Notes under the pieces: model-generated
What the model saw: only the letters and a program-made list of their open reading frames with translations
What the model was told of the DNA's origin: nothing
The model's database searches: none
Shown: positions 1-8,954 of the stretch, piece by piece
Position numbering within the stretch: position 1 is the first letter of the stretch
How the letters are laid out: each line of letters starts with the position of its first letter
Made by a program: the position numbers and the translations under genes
DNA from: a virus
Reading direction: 5' to 3' (one strand)
Virus record (IMG/VR): IMGVR_UViG_3300042296_000446
Span: 1 to 49,698 of that record
DNA: 49,698 nucleotides

Positions 1-1
1 A

Positions 2-1453
2 ATTGGTATCAATACCAATCCTCCTACAGAAGCCTTAGATATCACTGGATCGTCTAGAATTGGCACAAATGTGCTGGTAACTGGTACTGCTGCAACCATA
101 GACAACATAATTTTAAATACTTCCGGTACTGTGACGTCCACTGTGGGTCCTATTATTATTTCACCTACTGGGGCGGATGCTTATGTTCAATATGGAAAAG
201 TGTTAACTCCTGAATTTGAAATTAAAGATAATCGAATTAGAGGATTAGATACTAATTCAGATATCACATTAGATACCAGTGGTACAGGCAAGGTTGATAT
301 TTTAGCCAGCACAGATATTGCCGGCAACCTAGCAGTTACTGGAAATATACAATCAACTGGCAATGTTAGATTAGATGGTCAATTTATCATAGGTGATAGT
401 CCTTTAGATACAATTGCTATTGCTCCTGATTTTACACAAAGTATTTTGCCTGGACTAACAGATACCTACGATTTAGGTACAGCAGTTAAGAGATGGAGAG
501 ACCTTCACCTCTATGATATGAACGGTGCTGATGCAGTTACCACACAAAATTTATTCATTAGCGAACAAGTACAATTTAGTAACACTAATACTATTTCAAC
601 ACTGCAAAGCAACGATAATTTAATTGTGTCTTCTGCTAGCGGTGTTGTTAGAATAGATGATATTTCTATAACAAAAACGTCAACAATTGGCCTATCAAGA
701 AAAAAATATGCAGGAGATGCTGATCTAGATTCACAGTGGTTTGCTGGAAAAACTCCAGTTGAAACAACGGTTCTTACAGCAGGCATTATCCAAGGTGTCG
801 ACAATTTTACAAGTCCTGGTAGCTTAACTCCTTTTAGTTTTTTGTATACTGGATTCTTTCTAGCACCAACTACTGCCACATATACATTCACAATATTTGC
901 CGACGAGAAAGCATACATTTGGTTGGGCAACTATGCCACAGCAGGATATACAAATGCAAATGCCAATGCCTACAGTGATTACTTTACTTCGCATACTGGC
1001 ACTTTTTCTGTTCCGCTAACAGCAGGACAATTTTATCCAATAAGGCTGCAATGGTCAAATTTAGGCGGTCCTGGAGATCTTACAACGTTCACGTGGGCAA
1101 ATGATGCAGGCCAAGCAACCACAGCAGATTTTACAGGTAGAGTTTTCACAGAACCATCAGCCGCAGGTGTTCAAGCCAACACAATTACCAACCTAACAAA
1201 TGGTGCGCTTACTCTAAGTCATACAGGTCAAGGCTATCTAACCATCAACGATACCAATGCTTTTAGAATTCCATTCGGAACCACTGCTGAACGCACTGCC
1301 TATGAAGTTGGTGCAACTCGTTGGAACAGCGAAATAGGCTATATGGAATGTTTCGACGGCGGAGTTTGGCAAGTGGCTACTGGTGGTGGTATTGTTATTA
1401 CTGCACCTATCATGGAAGAACTTGGCCACGTTTACACTCTCATCTTCGGCTAA
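2..1453 (+). CDS. Tail fibre protein with GLEYA/PA14-like lectin insert (5' truncated)
   Basis: The reading frame is open to the left edge, so the gene starts outside the window; the GTG at 71 is an internal codon, because the residues before it (IGINTNPPTEALDITG) match the N-terminal region of the next gene. The first part has short beta repeats typical of phage fibre shafts (SGTGKVDI, GNLAVTGNI, a DLGTAVKRWRDLHL motif). From about nt 700 to 1145 there is an insert absent from the neighbour: YTGFFLAPTTATYTF, then an acidic residue and IWLG, then FYPIRLQW. This is the pattern of GLEYA/PA14 carbohydrate-binding domains. The C-terminus returns to the fibre-tip motif (PFGTTAERTAYEVGATRWN ... GGVWQVA). 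It probably forms part of a host-receptor-binding fibre. The fibre assignment is firm; the sugar-binding role is inferred from the insert. Confidence 0.8.
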   Translation: MGINTNPPTEALDITGSSRIGTNVLVTGTAATIDNIILNTSGTVTSTVGPIIISPTGADAYVQYGKVLTPEFEIKDNRIRGLDTNSDITLDTSGTGKVDILASTDIAGNLAVTGNIQSTGNVRLDGQFIIGDSPLDTIAIAPDFTQSILPGLTDTYDLGTAVKRWRDLHLYDMNGADAVTTQNLFISEQVQFSNTNTISTLQSNDNLIVSSASGVVRIDDISITKTSTIGLSRKKYAGDADLDSQWFAGKTPVETTVLTAGIIQGVDNFTSPGSLTPFSFLYTGFFLAPTTATYTFTIFADEKAYIWLGNYATAGYTNANANAYSDYFTSHTGTFSVPLTAGQFYPIRLQWSNLGGPGDLTTFTWANDAGQATTADFTGRVFTEPSAAGVQANTITNLTNGALTLSHTGQGYLTINDTNAFRIPFGTTAERTAYEVGATRWNSEIGYMECFDGGVWQVATGGGIVITAPIMEELGHVYTLIFG

Positions 1454-1466
1454 TTAGCCAATTGAA

Positions 1467-1473
1467 CTAAATA
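1467..1473 (+). promoter_or_regulatory. Probable T4-type late promoter CTAAATA
   Basis: CTAAATA lies just after the stop of the preceding fibre gene. By analogy with T4 late promoters the start point would be about 1479, giving a leader of about 109 nt before the ATG at 1588. The leader contains a small hairpin (CGGTG-AAA-CACCG, 1558-1570) followed by a good Shine-Dalgarno AGGAG at 1578-1582. Confidence 0.55.
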
Positions 1474-1587
1474 CTTGTAATTGCAGCTAACGACCAATTT
1501 GCTGCAGGATTCGACTGTGGTAAACCAGCAGAGAGCGCAAGCTGAAAATTTGGTTATCGGTGAAACACCGGGTATATAGGAGAGCAC

Positions 1588-2640
1588 ATGGCTATTGGTC
1601 GTATTTCCGGTCCGCTCTTAAAGTCAAACTTGATTCGTGACGGAGTCAATTTGGCCTTTGAGACGAACCTTCTTTATCTTGATGTTGTTAACTCTCGCAT
1701 CGGTATCAACACGGCTGCTCCTCAATACCAATTAGACGTAGTCGGCACAGCCCGTACTACAGATCTCGAAGTTCTAAATCAACTAGACATTGGAAATTTT
1801 ACCATCACGGGTAACACTATTTCTAGTGATCTACCAACCATAAGTTTTGTTGCATCTGGTGGTGAAGCTACAGCCTATCATTCTAGACTGGTAGTCAACG
1901 ACATAGAACTCAGCGGCAACAAGATTTCTACCACAGCATCCAATGCCAATCTAGAATTAGATCCTAGCGGCACAGGCAAGGTAGATATACAAAGTGCTAC
2001 AGACATTACGGGTAATCTACTGGTAAACGGTAACATCACTGCAACTGGTGATATTACCATAGGTGGTAATCTTACTATTGGTGATGCATTAACTGATACC
2101 ATCACTATCAACGCCAGCATACGCAGCAGCCTAATCCCAGAAACAGATAACACATATGACCTAGGCTCATCGTCATACAAGTGGAGAGCAATTTATACAC
2201 AGGGTATTTTTGCCACAAATTTAAGTCTAAGCACTTTCGATATCGGTAACATACATTTAGAAAATAATGCTATTACCACAACTGGTGGTACAGACCTTGT
2301 AATAGATCCTAGCGGAACCGGCAATTTAGTAATTGGTGATTTCCACATTAGAGGTAACTCAATTACCAATGTGGCAAACAATAGTATTACAGAACTATCG
2401 CAACAGGGTAGTGGTTATTTTAAAATTGCAGGTACAAATGCTTTTGTTGTACCGCGTGGTACAACAGGCGAGCGTCCAACTGCTTATGCTGTTGAAGGCA
2501 TGACTCGTTATAACACTGATGCAAAAGCATTGGAAATTTGGGACGGCCTACAGTGGTCTAGTCCTGCAGGTACAATTGGTGCTGTATCAGAAAGTACAGC
2601 CAACGACATTGCAATTAGATTTGCATTGACACTAGGATAA
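1588..2640 (+). CDS. Tail fibre protein, short paralogue
   Basis: A 350-residue fibre protein paralogous to the preceding truncated gene. Shared blocks are RIGINTAAPQYQLDV near residue 36, SGTGKVDI, repeated GNxTxTGD turns and the DLGSSSYKWRAIY motif near residue 190, a hallmark of trimeric beta-rich phage fibres. The C-terminus has the common fibre-tip pattern PRGTTGERPTAYAVEGMTRY followed by a short stretch ending LEIWDGLQW. It lacks the lectin insert of its neighbour. The start is supported by AGGAG six bases upstream of the ATG. The next gene begins 4 nt after the stop, so the two are probably cotranscribed late in infection. Its exact place in the virion cannot be decided from sequence. 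Confidence 0.82.
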   Translation: MAIGRISGPLLKSNLIRDGVNLAFETNLLYLDVVNSRIGINTAAPQYQLDVVGTARTTDLEVLNQLDIGNFTITGNTISSDLPTISFVASGGEATAYHSRLVVNDIELSGNKISTTASNANLELDPSGTGKVDIQSATDITGNLLVNGNITATGDITIGGNLTIGDALTDTITINASIRSSLIPETDNTYDLGSSSYKWRAIYTQGIFATNLSLSTFDIGNIHLENNAITTTGGTDLVIDPSGTGNLVIGDFHIRGNSITNVANNSITELSQQGSGYFKIAGTNAFVVPRGTTGERPTAYAVEGMTRYNTDAKALEIWDGLQWSSPAGTIGAVSESTANDIAIRFALTLG

Positions 2641-2644
2641 CACA

Positions 2645-2977
2645 ATGCCAACCACATTCAAACACGCAGTCAACTCAGGCATAGGAACAACACCAGTAGA
2701 TGTGTTGCAGATTCCTGTGGGATTTAGAGCAACAGTAATCGGATGCAATATTGCAAACTCAACAGAATACGACACAGTCAGCGTTGATGTCTATGTAGTC
2801 AGTGATGATAGCACTCCGGCATATTATGTTAGGGGTTTAGCAATACCGCCAAACTCAGCAGTAAAAATTATTACCAATGGTGAAAAATTAATTTTACCAG
2901 AAACATCAGGATTGAGAATTGTCAGCGATACCGCAAACGGTGTTGACACAGTGATCAGTTATGTGGAATTATCTTAA
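2645..2977 (+). CDS. Small virion protein, paralogue of the 17329 gene
   Basis: A 110-residue protein with a compact predicted beta fold (alternating hydrophobic strands: ATVIGCNIANS, VSVDVYVV, LRIVSDTANGVDTVISYVEL). The same pattern of an N-terminal TTPVDVLQIPVG-like segment, then TVxGCNIANSTxYDTVSVDV and NSAVKI, recurs in the 106-residue product at 17329, so both belong to one small family placed next to fibre genes. It starts 4 nt after the previous stop and the following gene begins 10 nt later. I do not recognise a named family. A fibre-associated or decorating structural protein is the likeliest role, judged only from position and composition. Confidence 0.7.
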   Translation: MPTTFKHAVNSGIGTTPVDVLQIPVGFRATVIGCNIANSTEYDTVSVDVYVVSDDSTPAYYVRGLAIPPNSAVKIITNGEKLILPETSGLRIVSDTANGVDTVISYVELS

Positions 2978-2987
2978 GGACTAAATT

Positions 2988-3356
2988 ATGGCAAACAACT
3001 ATTATCTAGGTAATGATCCGCAAACTGCACTGGGAGCTACTCCAAGATTTTTTTACGGACTGAGAAAAAATGAAAACGGCAGCTTGTTCCTAGAGCGCAG
3101 TGATCAAACCAAGGGCAATGATTCAATTCAACTAAACAGTCCTGGACTAGAAGAAGAAAACTACACAGATTTTGAAGTAGGAGTTGATTTTTTTGAAGGC
3201 ATTGATGTCAATCACAATCCAGTCTATGATAATTTAAGATATCAGCAATATAGATGGGATGATAGAGCATTGTTCTATTTTATCAACGACGAAGGTGAAT
3301 TGGTAGTAAGAATAGGCAGCGGTCACACCTACGACAACGGCGCATCAGAGGGTTAA
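2988..3356 (+). CDS. Hypothetical protein of the fibre operon
   Basis: A 122-residue acidic, aromatic-rich protein (MANNYYLGNDPQTALGATPR ... FYGLRKNENGSLFLER ... YRWDDRALFYFINDEGELVVRIGSGHTYDNG). There is no signal peptide or membrane segment. The segment LFYFINDEGELVVRIG looks like a beta hairpin of a small structural domain. It is packed between a small virion protein and a giant fibre, with 10 and 8 nt gaps, which fits a late virion or fibre-assembly gene. I recall similar small proteins beside large fibre genes in T4-like marine phages, but this could not be checked. No specific function is claimed. Confidence 0.68.
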   Translation: MANNYYLGNDPQTALGATPRFFYGLRKNENGSLFLERSDQTKGNDSIQLNSPGLEEENYTDFEVGVDFFEGIDVNHNPVYDNLRYQQYRWDDRALFYFINDEGELVVRIGSGHTYDNGASEG

Positions 3357-3364
3357 TGTAAATC

Positions 3365-6300
3365 ATGGCAGAATTCAAACTTAGTAGATTCAAATATACA
3401 TGGCACGGAGAATGGACTCCGGGTGCTAGATACAATCCCGACTATGTGGTCAGCTACGGCGGCAAAGTATATGTCAGCTTAGAAACACATAATTCCAACA
3501 CCAACTTCTATGCTGATCTAGACTACTACAACAACGACAGTCCACCCCTGTTGGTTCCTAAATGGGAATTAATAGCAGACGGAGTTAGCTGGCTGGGAGA
3601 TTGGACCAACAGCACATACTTCAAACGAGGTGACACGGTCAAATACGGCGGAGTGGTATATCTCTGTGTAACAGGGCATACTTCAAGTCCAGCCATTATA
3701 TACGATGCCGAGGGAAATGTAGTATCTTCTCCAGGTTTAGCAGCCTTTGCTAGCGATACTGTAAACTGGACAGTGCAGGTTAGTTCACAAGACTGGAAAA
3801 TCGATTGGGCTGTCAATACCTACTACAAGATCAATGATGTTGTGAGATATGGAGGTATTGTATACCGTTGCGTAGACTCACACCTGTCAGCAGCTGACCT
3901 TGCTGGAGGACTTGAGGGTAGTCAAGCACAGTGGGCGGTGGTATCACTGTCAGACGATTGGCGCGGCGACTGGACCATAGACACACGATTCAAGGTCAAT
4001 GACGTTGTAAAATACGGCGGCAATGTCTATAAATGTCAGTTAGCACATACATCTGCATCTAATGCTGCTGACGGGCTACCGGCCGATCAAGCTAAGTGGG
4101 CGTCATTGCATGTTGGAGTGGAATACAAAGGTTCCTGGACCGCATCACAAATATACAAGTTAAATGATGTGGTAAAATATGGATCATATCTATATGTGGC
4201 CACAGTCTTTCACACAAGCGGATTAGATTTTGATTCTATACATTGGAGCGTGTATTGTCCAGGACAAGAATATGATGTTGTATGGACAACAACCACAGTA
4301 TACCAAGCAGGCGATATTGTCAGCTACGGTGGAAATCTTTATGCAGCCATAGAGGCAAACACTAATCAAAATCCAGCTGTCATACTGTCAGCTTGGGAAT
4401 TGCTATTTGAGAATTCAAGAATTAGAGGCGATTGGACACAGATTGAATCTTATAAAATTGGAGATGTTGTCAGAAGAGGCGGGAATGTCTATCTTGCACA
4501 TCAAGACAGCGTAAATCAAGATCCCGATTTTTTAAATGATGACAGTACCACCAATGAGGACTATTGGGATCTAGTGATTCCCGGTGTAAGATGGCGAGGT
4601 GTTTGGAGCCAAGATCAAATTTATCTTGCAGGCGACACCGTGGTATGGGTGGCCAGTTCATATCGTTGCCTGGACAAACACCTATCAAGCCAAACTAATA
4701 GACCAGATGATGACGGTGAAGTGGGTTCTACTCTAGAAGGTAGATATTGGGCAAAAATTACCGACGGCAACAAGATCAACCGCATGAAAAACATAGGTGA
4801 TCTAAGAACATTTGGCCCCACAGATGACGGCAGCACAGTGGGCTACAAGGCTTTAGAAATTGGCACACAGGGATTGACTTTGGGTGTAATTAACGGTGAA
4901 CCTCAGTGGGATCCTTTGGCCAGCACAGAAAAAGTATACTATGTGGCAGAATTCGGCGAGGATCTACCAACTGCCGGCACTAGCCCTCAAAATCCATGGC
5001 GTACAGTGAGATATGCCTGTGAGAATATCACAGGCTATGCTACAGTATTTGTTAGAACCGGAGTATTTGATGAGATACTTCCGATTCGAGTTCCTGCATT
5101 TGTGGCCATAGTAGGAGATGAACTTCGCAGTACTGTGATTCAACCTGCCAACACAGTGCTGACCAATGACTACATATTGAGAATACTGGCTGCTGCAGAT
5201 TATGTCAAGACCATGTTGAATTGGATTATTAGAGAATTACCTGTAGGCGATCCAGTGTTGGCTATCGGGTCTGTTGTACGCGGCACTATTGCGCAGGATT
5301 TTTCAGGCACACCTGCCACATCCAACGAAGTGTTGATCACAACTTCATTGTTGGATCAATTTGAAACAAGACTAGAAACAAGTAATCCGGCCAGCATCAA
5401 TGGTACCAACGCTATTACGGCAGATGCGGCACGACTTGCGGCTAGAGCACAGATAGTAGCCAACAAAAATTTTATAAAAAATGAAACTACATTATATATT
5501 GATGCAGAATTTGATGATTCAACAGGAGCATTGGGCACTGAATCTCCAAGATGGAGCACAGATCTAGACAGGATATTAGATGCGGTGATCTATGACATAG
5601 CCTATGTTGGCAATTATAAAACCATAGAAGCTGCTAATTATTTTTTATGTGCCAGCGACTATGATGTCAACAAAGTTCAAAACATGTTCTTGATGCGTGA
5701 TGGAACAGGACTAAGAAACTGCACACTAAGAGGTCTTAGTGGAACACTTGGTGCACAAAGCATACTTGGTACTCGCAGACCAACTGCCGGAGCATATGTT
5801 TCATTGGATCCAGGTTGGGGAGTAGCAGACTCTACAGCTTGGGTAGGAACAAAATCACCGTATGTACAAAACGTATCAACATTTGGCACAGGCTGTATTG
5901 GCTTTAAAATTGACGGCGACCTACATGCCGGCGGCAATCAAACCATGGTTGCCAACGACTTCACCCAGATTCTTTCGGACGGTATAGGAGTATGGTGTAA
6001 CGGAACAGGTAAGTCAGAGTGTGTGTCAATTTTCACATACTACAATCACATAGGCTATCTCTGTACCACTGGCGGAAAAATTAGAGGAACCAACGGCAAC
6101 TGTTCATACGGAACATTTGGCGCAGTATCTGAAGGATTTGATTTGGCAGAAAGTCCAATCGAAGCCACAGTAAACAATCGATACTATGAAGCCTCTACCT
6201 ATCAGACCTTGGTGGACAACAATGGCGGATTAATGAAATTGTTTTATTCACATGCTGGAAATGAATATACCACAGCTACTGCATCAATTCTAGCAGCCGG

Positions 6301-8902
6301 CACGGGAGGTGAATTTGCATTTGACGATATCAGAGATGGAGCTGTATCAGAAATTAGAATTACCAATCTTGGTGACAGCTCAGCAGAAGGAGGCAGCAGT
6401 TATTTGTTTGCTACTAATACTGCTCAAAGTGGCACAAACAGAATTATTGTGCTTGCAGGATCTGATGTTAATCTACGTACATCATATCTAGGTGTACGCA
6501 TAGTTATTAGTTCTGGAACAGGCGTAGGGCAGTATGGTTATATAGCGGAATATGAATATGCTAGCAAAACAGTAACGGTTGGCCTAGAAAGACAGCCACA
6601 GGTGTCTGCCACACAGACATTTAGTATTGGCAATCTAATACAGTTGACCAGTGCTAGTCACCTATCACTGGGCGATCCGATTGTCTTCGTAGGCACTAAG
6701 TATGGAAACATTGTGGACTACACAACATACTATGTTAAAACCATTGATACTGCCACAAATAGAATCACAATTAGTGCATTGGCAGATATCAGCACCACAT
6801 TTGGTTTGGTCAACGGGGTGCCAACTGGGGGCAACGACGCTATGGTTGTGCATTGTGTGGGTTGGCAGCATTTTGTAGAAGGCACTCCTATACTGGCATT
6901 GCTTGATACTTCTACTAACTATTTCATAGAACCGAGACTCACATTCAGCAGTCCAGGATTTTCTACTTCTAGCTCAACCTTGCCCGCTAACAGACAATGG
7001 ACCAGTATAGCTTCCAATGCCAACAGATATGTTGCAGTAGCTCTGGACACTGCCGCAACTGCCTACTCGGCCAACGGCACAACATGGCTTGCAGGAGCTC
7101 TTCCTACTAGTGCGTTGTGGACCAAGATCAAATATGTTGGCGGAGTGTTCATGGCCTTTGCATCTGGCGGCCAAGCAGCTAGAAGCACTGATGGTATTTC
7201 ATGGTCGGCAATGACAATGTCATCCACTGCAGAATGGCGAGATGTGGCCTATGGGGTTATAGGCTCCGTGGGCACATGGTTGGCCGTGGCTGGCGGTAGC
7301 AACAAAGCTGCTAAGTCAACTGACGGCATTAACTGGTCAGCCTTTAATCTTCCAGAGGGAGCAGATTGGAATGCAGTAGTTTATGGCAAAGGCAAATTTG
7401 TTACCACTGCTGCCAGTGACTCCAGCGTAACCGGTGCTGCATTTGCCTATACCAATGCCGCAGCTACCGCTTGGACACAGGGTACGATTCCACAAGGCAG
7501 TTATTCATTGGCCTATGGAAATAATAGATTTGTAGCACTATCCGGAGGATATGCTGGAGCCACTGAAGTATCAGTGAGTTTTGACGGTATAACCTGGACA
7601 GAAGGAACCATACAAGCACAAGATTGGCGTGCAATTACCTATGCTCAAGGAGTATTCTTAGCAGTGGCCACAGGCACAGCGGTGGCTGCCACATCCATAG
7701 ACGGTAAAATTTGGGAATATCAAACACTAGGTGCTTCAGGTCCTTGGTGCGCCATAGGATTCAGTAACATTACCAAGCCAGGCAAATTTATAGTAATAGG
7801 CGGCCTTACAGAAAATTCAGTAGCCGGTAGATTGATCAGCACAGGAAAAACTGCACAAGGCCGAGCACAAGTGGTAGCTGGTAGAATTTCATCCCTGTAT
7901 CTTTTCGAACCTGGCAGCGGGTATACATCAGCCCCTGCATTGGTTTTCACAGATCCCAACAACAGCGCAGAAGTTTCCACAGCAGTGAGAATTTCAAACG
8001 GAGTTCTAGGGCCGCCCACCATTGTAACCGCTGGTACAGCCTATGAAACGTTGACTACTACCACAACTATCACAGGCGACGGCTACAGAGATCAATATCA
8101 AACAGGCAGTTCATTGGTTATAGATGGATTAGATCGACTGCCAGGTCCTGGTGACAACGTCACTATTCTTGGCATCAACGATTACACATACAAATTATTG
8201 ACCACAGAGATACTGGCTGGCGCCTTTCCTAACGCCACAGCCAGATTGACCATAGCCAAAGATCTTGGAAGAGAAGAATCTCCTGACCACGGTACTGGAA
8301 TTGAAATACGACAAAAGTACAGTCAGGTACGACTAACTGGACATGACTTCTTGGATGTGGGATTAGGTAATTTTGAGCAGACCAATTATCCAAATACACT
8401 GTTTCCAAATGGCACAGTACTAGCGCCGCAAGATGAAATTAGAGAAAGTGATGGTGGTCGGGTGTTCTATACATCAACTGATCAAGACGGTAACTTCCGA
8501 GTTGGTGAATTATTTGCGGTTGAACAAGCTACAGGTACAGTAACTCTAAATGCCCAGTTTTTTGCATTATCTGGTCTTGAAGAATTGCGACTAGGTGGAG
8601 TTACTGTAGGTGGATCTGGTGTGGTAATCCGTGAGTTTTCAACAGACAATACATTTACTGCTGACTCCAACAACATCATTCCTACACAAAAAGCCATCAA
8701 GGCCTATCTACAAGGTAGAGTATCTGGTGGTGGCGCAGATGCGGTAACTAGCCAATTAACAGCAGGTGTTATAGTGATTGGTCCAGACTCATTGTCAACA
8801 ACTACAGGCGAAGAAATAATTTTTAATGCAAAAGTGAATATAAATGCCGGATTCGAAGGTTCGTATCTGGCACAGTTTTTGTTTTTATCAAGCGGGGCAT
8901 AA
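3365..8902 (+). CDS. Giant mosaic tail fibre (1845 aa): carbohydrate-binding repeats, beta-helix, beta-propeller
   Basis: Residues 1 to about 475 hold eight repeats of about 55 residues with the pattern W-x-G-x-W ... Y-K-x-x-D-V-V-K-Y-G-G-x-x-Y, like CBM5/12-type chitin-binding modules. Around 520-950 lies a pectin-lyase-like beta-helix region (YYVAEFGEDLP, NPWRTVRYACENI, GAYVSLDPGWG, SDGIGVW), interrupted near 705-760 by a module ending DAVIYDIAYVGNYKT. A module with TTYYVKTID is near 1085-1165. Residues about 1207-1480 carry Asp-box-like blades (STDGISW, SFDGITW), suggesting a sialidase-like beta-propeller. The C-terminal 190 residues (YSQVRLTGHDFLDVG, STDQDGNFRVGELF, NNIIPTQKAIKAYL) match the end of the 2786-residue paralogue. 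It is probably a receptor-binding or glycan-processing fibre exposed on the virion. No catalytic residues could be assigned. Confidence 0.85.
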   Translation: MAEFKLSRFKYTWHGEWTPGARYNPDYVVSYGGKVYVSLETHNSNTNFYADLDYYNNDSPPLLVPKWELIADGVSWLGDWTNSTYFKRGDTVKYGGVVYLCVTGHTSSPAIIYDAEGNVVSSPGLAAFASDTVNWTVQVSSQDWKIDWAVNTYYKINDVVRYGGIVYRCVDSHLSAADLAGGLEGSQAQWAVVSLSDDWRGDWTIDTRFKVNDVVKYGGNVYKCQLAHTSASNAADGLPADQAKWASLHVGVEYKGSWTASQIYKLNDVVKYGSYLYVATVFHTSGLDFDSIHWSVYCPGQEYDVVWTTTTVYQAGDIVSYGGNLYAAIEANTNQNPAVILSAWELLFENSRIRGDWTQIESYKIGDVVRRGGNVYLAHQDSVNQDPDFLNDDSTTNEDYWDLVIPGVRWRGVWSQDQIYLAGDTVVWVASSYRCLDKHLSSQTNRPDDDGEVGSTLEGRYWAKITDGNKINRMKNIGDLRTFGPTDDGSTVGYKALEIGTQGLTLGVINGEPQWDPLASTEKVYYVAEFGEDLPTAGTSPQNPWRTVRYACENITGYATVFVRTGVFDEILPIRVPAFVAIVGDELRSTVIQPANTVLTNDYILRILAAADYVKTMLNWIIRELPVGDPVLAIGSVVRGTIAQDFSGTPATSNEVLITTSLLDQFETRLETSNPASINGTNAITADAARLAARAQIVANKNFIKNETTLYIDAEFDDSTGALGTESPRWSTDLDRILDAVIYDIAYVGNYKTIEAANYFLCASDYDVNKVQNMFLMRDGTGLRNCTLRGLSGTLGAQSILGTRRPTAGAYVSLDPGWGVADSTAWVGTKSPYVQNVSTFGTGCIGFKIDGDLHAGGNQTMVANDFTQILSDGIGVWCNGTGKSECVSIFTYYNHIGYLCTTGGKIRGTNGNCSYGTFGAVSEGFDLAESPIEATVNNRYYEASTYQTLVDNNGGLMKLFYSHAGNEYTTATASILAAGTGGEFAFDDIRDGAVSEIRITNLGDSSAEGGSSYLFATNTAQSGTNRIIVLAGSDVNLRTSYLGVRIVISSGTGVGQYGYIAEYEYASKTVTVGLERQPQVSATQTFSIGNLIQLTSASHLSLGDPIVFVGTKYGNIVDYTTYYVKTIDTATNRITISALADISTTFGLVNGVPTGGNDAMVVHCVGWQHFVEGTPILALLDTSTNYFIEPRLTFSSPGFSTSSSTLPANRQWTSIASNANRYVAVALDTAATAYSANGTTWLAGALPTSALWTKIKYVGGVFMAFASGGQAARSTDGISWSAMTMSSTAEWRDVAYGVIGSVGTWLAVAGGSNKAAKSTDGINWSAFNLPEGADWNAVVYGKGKFVTTAASDSSVTGAAFAYTNAAATAWTQGTIPQGSYSLAYGNNRFVALSGGYAGATEVSVSFDGITWTEGTIQAQDWRAITYAQGVFLAVATGTAVAATSIDGKIWEYQTLGASGPWCAIGFSNITKPGKFIVIGGLTENSVAGRLISTGKTAQGRAQVVAGRISSLYLFEPGSGYTSAPALVFTDPNNSAEVSTAVRISNGVLGPPTIVTAGTAYETLTTTTTITGDGYRDQYQTGSSLVIDGLDRLPGPGDNVTILGINDYTYKLLTTEILAGAFPNATARLTIAKDLGREESPDHGTGIEIRQKYSQVRLTGHDFLDVGLGNFEQTNYPNTLFPNGTVLAPQDEIRESDGGRVFYTSTDQDGNFRVGELFAVEQATGTVTLNAQFFALSGLEELRLGGVTVGGSGVVIREFSTDNTFTADSNNIIPTQKAIKAYLQGRVSGGGADAVTSQLTAGVIVIGPDSLSTTTGEEIIFNAKVNINAGFEGSYLAQFLFLSSGA
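8318..8343 (+). repeat. 26-bp exact repeat shared with 16743-16768
   Basis: Twenty-six consecutive bases encoding the YSQVRLTGH region are identical in the two giant fibre genes, while the flanking codons have diverged at silent positions. This suggests gene conversion or a retained recombination joint between the paralogues. Confidence 0.85.
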
Positions 8903-8920
8903 TACCACTTGTGGGATTTG

Positions 8921-8928
8921 AATAAATA
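8921..8928 (+). promoter_or_regulatory. Probable late promoter AATAAATA
   Basis: AATAAATA followed by TAATAT lies in the 52-nt gap between the two giant fibre genes. The predicted start is about 8934. The ATG at 8955 has a Shine-Dalgarno GGAG at 8945-8948, so this unit would have an ordinary short leader. The first base differs from the T4 consensus TATAAATA. Confidence 0.5.
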
Positions 8929-8954
8929 TAATATGCAAGAAAATGGAGCTATAA

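Noticed and set aside
71-73. GTG start codon for the first fibre gene
   Set aside because: The frame is open to the left edge and the upstream residues match the N-terminal region of the paralogue at 1588, so the gene starts outside the window.
8901-8919. Small CCAC/GTGG hairpin after the 1845-residue fibre
   Set aside because: The loop is too short and there is no T-run, so it is not a credible terminator.
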